This document shows, in pieces, positions 1 to 11,100 of a stretch of 64,000 nt of DNA (position 1 is its first letter; each line of letters starts with the position of its first letter). The translations under genes and the position numbers were made by a program. Origin of the DNA: Trogon surrucura (taxonomy: Eukaryota > Chordata > Aves > Trogoniformes > Trogonidae). The notes below the pieces were generated by a model, which saw only the letters and a program-made list of their open reading frames with translations, had not been told where the DNA came from and made no database searches. The stretch spans positions 6,830,001 through 6,894,000 of the forward strand of contig CM036628.1 in NCBI GenBank assembly GCA_020746105.1, given 5' to 3'.

Positions 1-1824
1 CCATCTTATGAACGTGTCTTAGAAGACTTCGACAAAGGCTTATTGTGATTCTTTGCAGAAGACTGTTAGTAAAAACTATGGATTGCATTTGAAGAACCAT
101 CTAAATTTACCACAAAATTTGCTACTTCTTAAAGGGAAAGTATGAAGTTGAAGTTACTATTTTTTCTCTTTTAAGCTTCCAATATGACACTCCTAAGCAC
201 AATTTCTTTCTAACTTTATTTTGCTCTTTCCCTTTTGGCATGCACCATTTTTCACCTCTTTAATGTCATTGGCGTGTTTGGCTTTAGGTTGTACTTGTTC
301 TGCACAGCACTGAGTCAATGTTGTCAACAGGACTCCAGAATGAGATTTGTTCTTCAGCTTCATGTTCCCACTGAGACCTTGTTGAGGTGACCTTTTAAAA
401 TTTTTGTCACCGAGTCATCCGTCTTGATAAACATCTCTATCATTCTAGGAAATCTCAGCTATTCCATTCCTATTACGGGCCTTTACCTTTTATAGGTGTT
501 ATTCATCAAGCATGAAAAATACGGTGTATGTAAAGTTTGGGTTTTCCTAAATGCATTTTGCTGGTTTTAATTAAGCCAAGCACGTGATTCTAGCAGCCTG
601 AATTCCTTCTGTAAGCTAAAGATGGAAAACTCAATCCAGTGATCAGTCTGTGTGCTGCTTGGCTCTGAAGAAATATTGAAATGTTTTGACCAAAGTCTAA
701 AGAAATTTTACAAAAAAACCCCTGAATCTCAGGATTGCCTATATATTTTGTCTTAAACCTAAGCTAGAAGCTTTAATTTTCAGCAACTTAAATACTTATT
801 AATTGCTTGGGATTACAACTTCCATTCTCTGTGCTAAGTTGTCGTTTTGCTTTCATACTCGTCTGGCAAAACATAACTGGCCTTGGATAGTTAAAGGGCT
901 CTTATGGAAAATGGAAAGAATGAGAAACCTGATGGCCATTAAAGGAAAGCTGCCAACCGACAGTTTTAAAGCACAGCTCATGTGTATCTGCATGTGTTTC
1001 TATCACAGTCGGTAAAACTGTTCATAAACCCCTGTGCTCACTGTCTCTAAGCCATCCGAGTCAGCTTTAATGTGATCAACTATTTAGTTGCATTTGGCAT
1101 CATGGATCTGTTAAACTGTGTAACAATGATGGATGCTTATTTTTAAAGATCCTGATATACTGTGATCTCTCTGAAAGTAAGCTTAAATTAAGGAAAAGAA
1201 AAACCCAAACATTTAGCCCTTTAAAATACTTTTGGCCCACCCAATCATCATTCTCAGATCTTCTCATTTATTTTATGTGTATGTATCAATGAGATAGAAA
1301 TACTCCAAATCAATGTATTAGGCTAAACATGGACCAGCTACTGTACGGAGCTGTTCCTTATGTCATTGAAGTCAAGCAAAGTGCAAAATAATAATAAAAA
1401 AGGTATGTAAATAAGGTTTCAGCTGGAAAAAATACTGCAATTTAAGGGACTCCCTGCTTCGGGGTTAGGACTGAGTCCAGACATCACTTCAGTCACTGCA
1501 GAACTCGAAGCATGGGTAGTTTATTTGTTTAGTGACAAATTGGCCATTACTGCTAAAAGTAATGATCAAATAAGGAAAAATGGCTTGCCTGTTGGCAACT
1601 TGTACTTTATCCATGATCTCTTAGCTGAAAATTCCTGGTTGTCAGAGTTCCATAAATTATTTGTGTTGCCTATAGAGCTGCAGGTACCTCAAGGAAAAAA
1701 AAAGCTAACATTGTGGTTACTGAGACAGATTAAGAATAGGAAGAGAATGTAGTGTTTTCTTCTGGGTAGTTCTTGACTAAATTAAAGTTACATTAAAAAA
1801 GGAGAGAAGGTTACAGAGGAGAAA
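1..1824. other. AT-rich non-coding stretch
   Basis: No recognisable gene, RNA or repeat family was seen. The two open frames here (803-1015 and 1525-1752, both +) are about 70 codons long, have no family resemblance, and lack a splice or promoter context I can support. The first 48 bases can be read as 15 codons plus a TGA stop; this is listed as a weak observation only. Confidence 0.6.
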
Positions 1825-2180
1825 GCCGCGACGGTCTGATCAATCCGAGTCGCTAAATCCTAGAGTGGAAGAGCGGGCGCACCCACAATTTTTCTCATCT
1901 TTAGACTCTTCATATACCTGCTTTGTCACAAGGAAAATTAGTTTAAAATATCATTTACGCTGCAAAAGCGCTGAAGCAGGGATTAACTGCGCAGGTGTGA
2001 AGGATGGTGTGTAAGCAGGCGCCTTGGGAGCGGCCCGGCGCCGAGCGGGCAGAGGGCCGGGACGTGGGAGCCGGGAGCTGGGGCCCCTGGGGAAGGGGCA
2101 CCTGTGAGGAGTGGAAGCTCCTGCCTTGTACACAAGTGAGATCCTGGGGATCAGCGCCGTCTTGCCTGCGAGAGCGAAGA
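1825..2180. promoter_or_regulatory. CpG-dense patch with G-quadruplex potential
   Basis: Two CpG clusters (about 1825-1880 and 2015-2175) stand out in an otherwise AT-rich, CpG-poor background. They are separated by an AT-rich gap. Between 2054 and 2075 four GGG runs are separated by loops of 2, 4 and 4 bases, which fits the canonical intramolecular G-quadruplex pattern. More G-runs follow up to about 2098. Unmethylated CpG clusters and G4 motifs are typical of bird promoters, so a promoter or enhancer is possible. No adjacent coding exon can be tied to it. The + open frame across it (2004-2297, 97 codons) is rich in Gly, Arg and Pro simply because of base composition. It could also be a GC-rich repeat remnant. 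Confidence 0.35.
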
Positions 2181-2707
2181 TCTCCCAGTTCCCATCACAT
2201 TTCAGCTGTCACCGTGTGCTTTACTTTGTGTAATATAAATACAGACCAGCCCATATCCCTCTTGGAAGATGCGCGGGCTAATGGACAGGGCAGGTGAATC
2301 AGAGAAACACGTTACTAAAATGCTTTAAAAATTCTTATGTTAAAATAGCCAAAGAATAAAGAAATATTATAGTTAATTCACTACAAATCCTGATGAGGTG
2401 TTTGCTAAATTAAAGCAGTTGATATAATTGCATTTGTATTGTGCATGGTTACCCAATAAACTGCTTGTAGTGTTTAACAATACTCCCATACCCGAATGGG
2501 GATTTTTACTCTTCTTTTCTATCCAAAACTCGCACGGTTACTATCATATGTTTGGATGGATTTGTCACTGCTAAAATATTCTAATGTTCTTTTATTTAAA
2601 TTGCAGTCCTTGTCCAAGAGCTCAATTTGTGTTTAGAATTCTGAGTTTGAGTTTTAAATTATGTGTTATCTGCAAAATAATACCTCTACAATCTGAGCAG
2701 AACATCT

Positions 2708-2775
2708 TTTATTGGTTTCAAGTTACAGATGAGAAAATTGAGGAACAGAAAACTAGTGACTCTGCAAGTCAAAAA
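2708..2775 (-). repeat. MIR-like SINE fragment
   Basis: The string ACAGATGAGAAAATTGAGG followed by an ACAG and a GTGACT-type segment matches the diagnostic middle of MIR/core-SINEs, read here as its reverse complement (the consensus is the familiar CCTCAGTTTCCTCATCTGT). Only the central part survives. It overlaps the + open frame 2584-2835, which is therefore unlikely to be a gene. The family call rests on this core only. Confidence 0.5.
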
Positions 2776-2799
2776 ACCACTGTAGCAGCACTGTATTGC

Positions 2800-5700
2800 A
2801 AGTCACTTGTATCTGGAAACTTCCCTTCATTTTGAAGACATATTTGTAAGTAAAAGGATGCTCCTTTAAAGAGAAAGCACTGATGCTTGCTGTGATGACA
2901 AATATCTCATTCTGGGCACTGTTGTGGATCCTTTTCATATGGCTGACTGGGTTGCAGGAAAATTATAGCTGGACCTAAAAAGGGTAGAATTTGGAGCTTA
3001 AGTTTTTGATTTTCACTGACTTTGTTGTGTTTTTTGCATTTTGTTCTCATAGTAAAACTGACCGTCAGCTTTAATTCTGGTGATGAGTTCAAGAGTGTGG
3101 GTCTTACCCCTGTGAAGTCCTAAGTTTTGTGATCATGAATTTTCCTACTGCCGAACGATAATTCTACCTTTTACAGTTACTGCTTGGATGCCAGAAATGT
3201 GTGTTTCCTCATGGCTACTTCTGTAGCTTCTAGATTGGAATACGATGTCTGTAGTAGCTGATGGATATGTTTTATGCTGCTTCAAGTGATGAATCTTTGC
3301 ACTGAGGGTAGAGGCCTCCCAAGCTCATTTACAGACATACAGGCTGTATACATGTAAATGCAAACTGACCTGCAAATGTTCCTGTACCTCCGTTGGAATT
3401 ATGTCCTTAAGCTTAGCACACAATTTTAAGCAAAGGGAAAGATGATGTAGTGACATGCATGAAAAACCTAACATGTTCTTCTGACTTTATTGCTATTTCC
3501 GTATTGTTTTCCATTCTAAGTCTCTTAGAATGTATTTTCAGTGTTAAGCATATTTAATGTGGAGGATTTGTGGGGAGGAGAGTGCAGTGAGTAGTTTCTC
3601 TGGAGATGCATGAAAAATGTTGACAGATTTGAAATAAAGCAGGCAGGTTTCCTACCGAGAGTCACACTTACTACTGTGTGATCTGCTGTATTATCTGTAG
3701 AAAATGTCTTTGTACATCAGAAAAACAGAAGGACCTTCAGCAGGTTGTTTTATTGAACTCTTAATAGATATTAAGAAGCATAACGCCAGCACTTCTGCCA
3801 CATTGCTGTCATTAAATAATAAATCATTGCTGCGGTTGCCTAATGGGATATGTAGCAATGCTGATGGTCGCAGTCTAGGCCTGAGCTGAAGTGGATTAAT
3901 TTAAGATACGGAGCAAAAATAGTAGATAGCAGTGCTCAGCAGAACAGTTTTGAGGCTAGAACCTGGTGACTAACCACAAGAAAGTAGATAATAGAAATTA
4001 GATTGAACTAAAAAATTACAACTGTCTTTCACAATCCTTAGGTATCCTCCAGGACCTGCTTATGAAACTGTCATATAAGCACTAATGAACGTATTTTGAA
4101 CACTCCTATTTGTCTGATACGTCCTGTCCTAATATAGTGATAGAAAGGGGGGGTACTAGAATACACATGGCTTTATCCCAGAAATGCTGATGACTTTATC
4201 CCAGAAATGCTGATGCCTTTTAGCCCAAAGCCGGTGTGAATGTGTGGGGCTGTGGAACCTGATGCCTTACGGTACTTACACCTAATGTGTTGCTTAAGTC
4301 ACATAAGTTTTGGGTTGTTGTTTTTTGTGGGGCTTTTTAGCAGAAGTCGCTAGTTAGGTGCGTTTCCAAGCAAGCAAAGCTATAGAGTTCTGTGCTTCTG
4401 CCTTGTGTTTAGCAACTTAGACAGTCCTGCCTTTGGAACCAAGATGTGAGAGCACCGTCCCTGGAGCAGAGCTACCTTGGAGCCAGGCACAGTGAGTCGC
4501 TCGGGGCTGAGCACCTCGAGTCACGCACCCTGGAGCTGCCAGCGGTGGTTTGGCCTGTTGTGTGTGCAGCCGCCTCCCAGGGTAGCTGTGTAGTGTCTGT
4601 AGCGTGAAAGGCTTTGTCGAATTATTAAAGTTTATCAAATTGTTAAAATTATGCACCAAATTATTAAAATCAATCTGTTCAACGATAATAGACTGCTCTG
4701 AAAACAAGAAGGAGGTTGTGAGAAATCCAGCAGTAAAAAGCCAAGAAAATTGCAAACAATCGTTCTGTCTGGGACTTTGCTGTTTGCTCTGTGTAGGAAT
4801 CTGTTGAGATGTGCGACTGTTGAACCTGTGAAACTAATTAGCACATAAAAATCCATCTGTAATCGTAATCAAAACTTGCTGTTTCAACAGACTGTGGGGT
4901 GAGTTTTTTTAGTATTAACACATCCTGCACATATGGCCCCCAGTACAAGATGTGGAGCTGCTCATACCAGCAAGTTAATGTCAGGGGATTTAGAAGCAAG
5001 TATTGATTGGTGGCAGTTGTGGAACCAACATGTGGTCTAACTCTGACTGGTGCTTCCAGTGGGGTTTGTGTCTGTAAGGGGAAGAAAGGAAAAAGTGACT
5101 GGTACTGCTCTCATTAGCCTCATACTGTATGAAAACAAGGTTTGGTGTGTTAATAGAGTTGTTGGCTGAGATTTCTGTTGAAGAGGCTTTTGGTTGAGGA
5201 GTTGTGTCCTTGCTCTAAGCTTCAACTGCAGCAACAAGGAAATACTGTCGGTTTTCTACAAGTCACTGTTGAGATATACTTGCTCATATTTGTTTAACTA
5301 TAGTATCTTGTTGGCATTTTCTTTACATTCTTTGTGATAGCATCAAAGAACGAGGAAGATTTTGTCTTACATGTTTTTGGAAGCATAAAAACCACTTTTT
5401 AGGGTAACTACCTCACAGATCAAAACAGGCTATGTTGTAAAATGTACTTTAATGAAACTGTTTTAAAGCATCTCTTTCATTGTGATTTGCAAATCATGAG
5501 TTGGTAAGTCTTAGCATTAAATTCAAAATTAGAAATTTAGATACTTGACTGGAAGGAGAAACAGAATCTATTTGGTATTGTCTCAATAAATTACCCGAAG
5601 TAGCTACTGGATTGCAAGTAGACAAGTGCTTATAACTGATTAATAAGGCACTTTTAGTAGATCATTTATATACCAGACACAACTTCTGGTAAGAGACTTC

Positions 5701-7430
5701 CCTTAATGTGAAAATACAGCGCTTTTGGCATGATGCAGCTACCTTTGATCTCCGTAAATGACTGGCAGTAAATTTTGGATGTCGGAAACTGAGCAGTAGG
5801 ATGTCTCGGGGAAGACAAATGGATGTGATGGTACCTGGCAAAACCTGCAGAGCGTTAACAGGGCTCGTATTTTGGTGGGAATCGAGGCAAGGCACTCGAG
5901 GGTACTTAGGCTATGGATTTGTAAATACGCATAGTAGAACACTCTTCTTCAAATATGGCAACAAAAGGAGTATTTTCAGAGTGAAAAAAGCAAGCTAGGC
6001 TCAGTGGATGGCGTGTTGATGCTGCATTCCCTTCTCTTCCAGTTTCACTTCAGAGTGGTAAGATGGGTTTTATTAGTACTTTTTAAGGCACTTAAATTTG
6101 TTCAAGTGTTTTTCTTCTGCTTTAGTGAAATAATTCAAAAGTTTTGGCCATGTTTAATCAAACCAAGATTTTCAGATTCCTCATTTTGAGAATGATTTCG
6201 CTCGTGATATTAATTTAAAAATAACTGTGCATATTTTTACTTCAAACTCCATTGTCTTACATTTCCAAGGTGAGTGCTTGCAAATTGTGTGATGAAATGA
6301 GACAACTTTATTGTAGATAAACTGCATGTTTACTTGAACAAAAATGTGATTATTACTGTGAGACAGAAACTGCCGTTGCCCTGGTTTAATAGTATTATAT
6401 ATTCAAGGTATTATTGGTGTATTTTTCTTATGTGTTCCACTCCTTTCTTTTTACTCACTTAAAATCAGGACTTTAGAGCTCTCCTGCAATTTGTAAACTG
6501 AAATTGTTTCAGAAACATACTTCACAAGAAAACCTGAACTATTTTAATGAAGAATGTGGACTGTGGAAGAAATATTTCAGTTCTAGGAATTTCATCTGTT
6601 GGTAGTGTTGATGTTGATTATGTTATTTGAATAAACCGCATACAAAAGGATAAAGAAAAAACACACTCCTAAAACTACTGTTTCTATTTACTTTTTTCTT
6701 CAATTTAATTTTCAAAATTAAACCTGATGTACGCAGAATCCAAATATATTTGATTTATAGCTCTTCCATATTTTCAGTGATGGAAAAACCCACAGGTTTT
6801 ACTGCTATTATAAGTGAATCTCTAGGCACGAAGTGTAAAACTGGTAGAGTCAGGTGTGAGGCTTAGGGAATTCTGTATTTTACAGGATTCCTCCCTCCCC
6901 CCTTTGCATTTAATCAAAGCTACAGTCTTTACGTAAATTTAATCACCTTGCAACAAATAATTTTTTTCTGTTCCCTCCATTTGACAGTCCTTAGCTGCGT
7001 AGAAATTTAAAATTTCATTACAGAGCTAGGATAGATTTAGAATATTCAGTCTCTGTCTGCAGTAGGTACTAAATATGTTTACAAATAATGAGCCAAATCT
7101 TCCTTGATCTATTCTTGCAAATAGTCTAGATGAACAAGCTCTACAGTATTTAGTCCAATGCTAACTAAATATATTTTGTATTCTATCTGTATACATATCA
7201 AAATCAAATCAGGATAGTTACAAGGTGATAAAAATAAAAATATGTTACGTACCCATAATGCTGAAGAACTGGTAGAACAAATCCCTCTTTTGAAGAATGC
7301 TCCTTGTCAGCACACACGGACACGCTAACATTCAGCTCCAGGTGCTGTACGGGCTGAAAAAACCCAACTTCTGATGTTATGTTGTTATATAGACATGGCT
7401 CAAATTTATACTGGGACTGTGACCTAGACT
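2800..7430. other. Non-coding stretch, no gene recognised
   Basis: AT-rich sequence with scattered short open frames on both strands, none resembling a protein family. The - frame at 4417-4755 (112 codons) is built largely from an AT-rich TTATTAAA-type low-complexity stretch and has no supporting signals. Minus-strand segments 4990-5071 and 5743-5844 have acceptable splice-site consensus and are discussed as a hypothesis. The only clear local structure is the 23-bp tandem duplication at 4171-4216. Confidence 0.6.
4171..4216 (+). repeat. 23-bp tandem duplication
   Basis: Two adjacent copies of a 23-base unit beginning CTTTATCCCAGAAATGCTGA are identical except for their last base (A versus C). 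Such clean copies in neutral DNA imply a recent local slippage or repair duplication. No function is suggested. Confidence 0.9.
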
Positions 7431-7438
7431 GTGACTGT

Positions 7439-7528
7439 GATCCATCAAAACATTTAATCAAGTGCTTAACTGCAGGATGTGAATAATCCCTTTGAAGATC
7501 AGTGGAACTACTCAAGTGCTTAAGACTC
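7439..7528. repeat. Ancient amniote interspersed repeat
   Basis: Read on the minus strand, this segment has the order TTAAGCACTTGAGTAGT, then a CCACTGA-type stretch, then ATTATTCACATCCTGCAG, then TTAAGCACTTGATTAAATG, then TGGATC. That order, including the repeated TTAAGCAC blocks, matches a very common old repeat of turtle, crocodile and bird genomes (ACTACTCACATGCTTAAAGTTAAGCAC...). I cannot name its library entry with certainty; it is of the MIR/L3/CR1 age class. It sits in the middle of a 136-codon minus-strand open frame (7204-7614), which weakens any case for that frame being a real gene. Confidence 0.55.
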
Positions 7529-7870
7529 TGTGCGTGCCGTCGTCTTTTTCCAGGTTGTGGTAAAACTTTCTGCAAGCATGTGAAGAAACACGCTACAGTT
7601 TTAGCTTGGTACATTTCAACAGTTGATCTATCTTTCTGTCTAATGAAAATCTAAACATTGAGACATCTTGTCCATGTTTTATAACAGTATTCTTGCACTA
7701 AGCACAACTGCTCGAGTATGTTTTCAGCAGGGTGGGTGGAGTTTTGGCCATTAGGGGCTGTAAATCATGAACTCTTCATTGACCTCTAACACGTGGGAGA
7801 ATCAGAGAAGGTGGAAAATGGTTCTCATCATTAATGATATGAACAACGAAGAACCAAACATTACAAGTCG

Positions 7871-8102
7871 CAACAAAGAAGGTTCGTATTAAACTTGATC
7901 GGAAAAAAAACCCCTAAGAGTTCACAACAGGGAAACTCCAGCACTAGAACAGGTTGTCCAGAGAGGTTGTGGATTTTGTGCTCTTTGAGTTATTCAAAGT
8001 TTGCCTGGACAGCCCCTGAGCAACCCAGCCTTGCCCTGTTTGGAGCAGGGTGTTCAGACTAAATGACCTCCAAAGGTTCTTTCGAATTCAAGGTGATCCA
8101 CA
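7871..8102 (+). mobile_element. CR1 LINE 3' end (truncated, diverged)
   Basis: The block contains CR1 3'-UTR landmarks in the correct order: a degenerate TTAAAC...GGAAAAAA segment, GAACAGGTTGTCCAGAGAGG, TTGTGGAT, a TTCAAAGTTTGCCTGGACAG segment, GAGCAACCCAG, TGTTCAGACTAAATGACCTC, CAAAGGTTCTTTC and a GATCCA tail. CR1 is the dominant LINE family of birds and is almost always 5'-truncated, as here. No reverse-transcriptase coding sequence is present. The divergence (many substitutions and small indels) marks it as an old, inactive copy. Confidence 0.88.
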
Positions 8103-11100
8103 ATTGTGGCAGTTACTCCTGCAGGAGGAAAGGTGAAGGTGCAGAAAGGAGTGCATTTGGCACGAGGGGTCAGTAGTAGCTGGAAATAATTCTGTAATTA
8201 TGTTGTTAATAAGAGGAAGACTTGGGTTTGCTGTTCAACAGAAAATTCTGATCATTGATTAGACATTTGCTCACAGTCAACAGTGGCTGTGCAAATAACT
8301 GTTAGCAACAAAGAGGTAAAATTTCAGCCACTACAAGGAAGAAAAGACTAGAGGGGAGAGAGATATTCTAGGTGTTTTCTAACCAGTTGCATGTGTTAAA
8401 AATGTTACCCTAAAACTGATAGTGATTTAAATCCTTGACTCCCTGCCCGTGTTTAGAGTAGATATTTTGTGTAAGTTTTGGCACCTATGGTATCAGAGCA
8501 GCTGTACACTCAATTTAGGGCCTCTTTCACATGGATGGGGTCAAACCTGGCCATATACTGGTCTAAAACATAAGAGCTGGAGTTTCATAACAGACTTTGG
8601 CTCAATGACACAGTGGTGCAATTCCAGCTGCTATTTTCCTCAAGGAATATTTGTCTTAGTCGCACCCACGAGTCTCTGGTAGTGTTGAGATGGAAGGGGG
8701 AGAATTTATGAACTAACCAGTGCGGTCACTGCACCCTTTGTAGTGAAGTTTGAATAGGGGAGACATTGCAGAAAACAACTTTAACAAATGTGTAATTTTC
8801 ATTCTCAGCTTTAGTCTTACTGTTTCTTTCTTTCTTTTATCATAACAAGTTTCCTTTTAACACAGTTGGGTTTTCTGCTTTTTGCCTTGCCTCTGGCAAA
8901 ATTGAAATGCCACACTGCCAGTATATGATTTATGTTGTTCTTCACATTGAACTTTGTGATTAAGTTCTCAAAGTTTGTTGTTCTTTAACCTTCAAAATGC
9001 CTACAGACTAATTCAAGAATGTGTGAAAACTGCTACAGATAACATTAAAAGCAGTAAAAAAAAATAATTCTGTAAAATAAGTCCCTGACATACATCACAT
9101 GCTTCATTAATTTAAATGTGTAATCTGCATTTGCACTCGGAAAAATAATTTCTTCCCTCAGGTACAGATAAACAACATTCATTTATATCAATAGCGATTG
9201 CATGTAGATACCAAGGTGTGAGGTACAGCCCTTACCCCAGTAAGTCACTATAATATCTTTTTAAAGTTACTTCCCTGAAGATGTTAAATGTTGATTTTCT
9301 TTTTATGTCGTCTTTTTTTTTTGCAAAAGATTAAGCCCTTTTTTTGTATTTTTACTAATAGTTCTGCTTTCAAATTATGCAAGCCTCCAAACTGCTAAAG
9401 AATTCTTGTTCTGTTGATCAGGAATTATTTAACTAGATACTTTATTGGCCAGATTTGTTCAAACCAGAACTATTTGTAGGCTGGTAAGAAACATTTTTTT
9501 GTAAAGAATGAGATTTTTGGTTTAAACGAGAGAGATAAAACTCTTACTAAGTTGAAGTGTTTTGCTGAGTGGCACTATAAAAGGAAGTAAGGTTTTCTGA
9601 AAACCTTCAGTAGAAACTCGTCAACGTTAGTTTATTTAGAGGATTGGGGAGCATGCCCGAGAAGAGGTCGTTGAGTAGGAGAAGTGCAGAAACTCTGGGT
9701 TTATTCCTGTGACGTGACTCGAGTGGGTGCTGTGCTGTGTTCTACTTCTCTACTTTCCTCTGCTGGAAATTACATGGGTTTTAGCAATGATTGATATAGT
9801 GTTTGAATTACAGACTTCTTTTCCTCACACCAGGCAAGTGTCATAATCTCTTGCTAATCTGTCTGCTCTGTTGCTAGATGTCCTGTAAGGAGGGTAGCAT
9901 AATCTGTGCTCTGGAAGGGAGGATGGAAATCATTGGAGCGTAAAGTAGGAAAAGAAATTAAATCTTGATTGTCATGAAATAAGAACAACTGTTCCTCCTT
10001 CAGATCTAACTCTCTGCACCACATTGTAGGCAATGGGATACCTGTGGTTCAGTTTTATGGTTTTGATGTAGCAGGAGAATCAAATGAATTAAACTGCAGT
10101 GGAATTCAGCCACATTTATTTCTGTCTTTCCCAAACTGATGTTCAGATAATGGGATAATGCAAATAGAAGCTTTTGGGATACACTTGAGTGCACAAGAGC
10201 TGTGTTTAGCCTGAGTATCTTGGTAGCTGTTGGCTTGCTGAGCAGTTTTCCACGTCTCCAGTGCTAAGGTGGACGGGGCGAGCGCAGTTCCTGTGGAGTT
10301 GGATGCAGCCGTATACGCGATGCACGTGGCCTGTATTGTTCTACACGGCTGGGGCAATGTCTTCAAGTTAATGTATGCAGTGGGCTTTGGAGAAAGAACG
10401 GAGGATGTAATGTACAAGTAATGTTAAGTGTGCATAGTGACATAATCAGTGTTATTTATGGTATCTGAAACCAATCGGTTAATTTCCATTCTCCATAGAA
10501 CAAAAATACTATGAAGAACTAGACCATGGCTCCTGGATTAATTCTAGCTTTCAGTGACTTTGTGTCTGGAGTAGTTGAACATATGTCATTTACCCCCAAA
10601 ATATTAAAGGGCAGGTTGTTATTTCTGGTTTAACTTGAATTAATAATTTACTCAGGTTTTGCATTACCTAGTTAATCTTATATACTTGCGTAGTTACTCT
10701 TTGAATGGGACAGAATTCTTGAGGCATACAGCTTCCAGAAACGATTTTTAGCCAAAGTAGTGTTTTGGCTGTTTATTATCAGTAAATAATTTTATTCAAA
10801 AAATGAATTAAAAAATGCAATAATTCCTCTTTTCTCTTAAGTTGTTGTTGCCTTTCGAAAGAACTAGTGAAAAATCTCCTCCTTCCTCCTTGTTCAGTGA
10901 GGCATTTACTTTTTCTTTGCTGTGACTCCATAATGAGTGCCTGCTGAGACAGCGTGTGTAGTGCATACTTGTACGCATCGAAACCATGGGAGCTCAGACT
11001 TTAATCATAGGTCTCTGTTTACATGGAAAAAAAAAAGTTATGTGGGTGTTCCACTTACACCGTGGAGTTCTCCTTGGGAGTTGTTAGGCGTTTCACATCA

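Noticed and set aside
7204-7614. 136-codon minus-strand frame considered as a gene
   Set aside because: A central 90-bp block is an old amniote repeat. The encoded sequence resembles no family. It is reported as possible repeat exonisation instead.
8271-8326. 56-bp minus-strand segment with both a good acceptor and a GTGAGC donor
   Set aside because: All three frames contain a stop, so it cannot be an internal coding exon.
9576-9583. TATAAAAG match to a TATA box
   Set aside because: A lone 8-base match is expected by chance in AT-rich DNA. No initiator, CpG or downstream gene accompanies it.
10106-10417. 103-codon minus-strand frame behind a good acceptor
   Set aside because: No donor of reasonable strength ends it in a phase compatible with any neighbour, and there is no recognised content.
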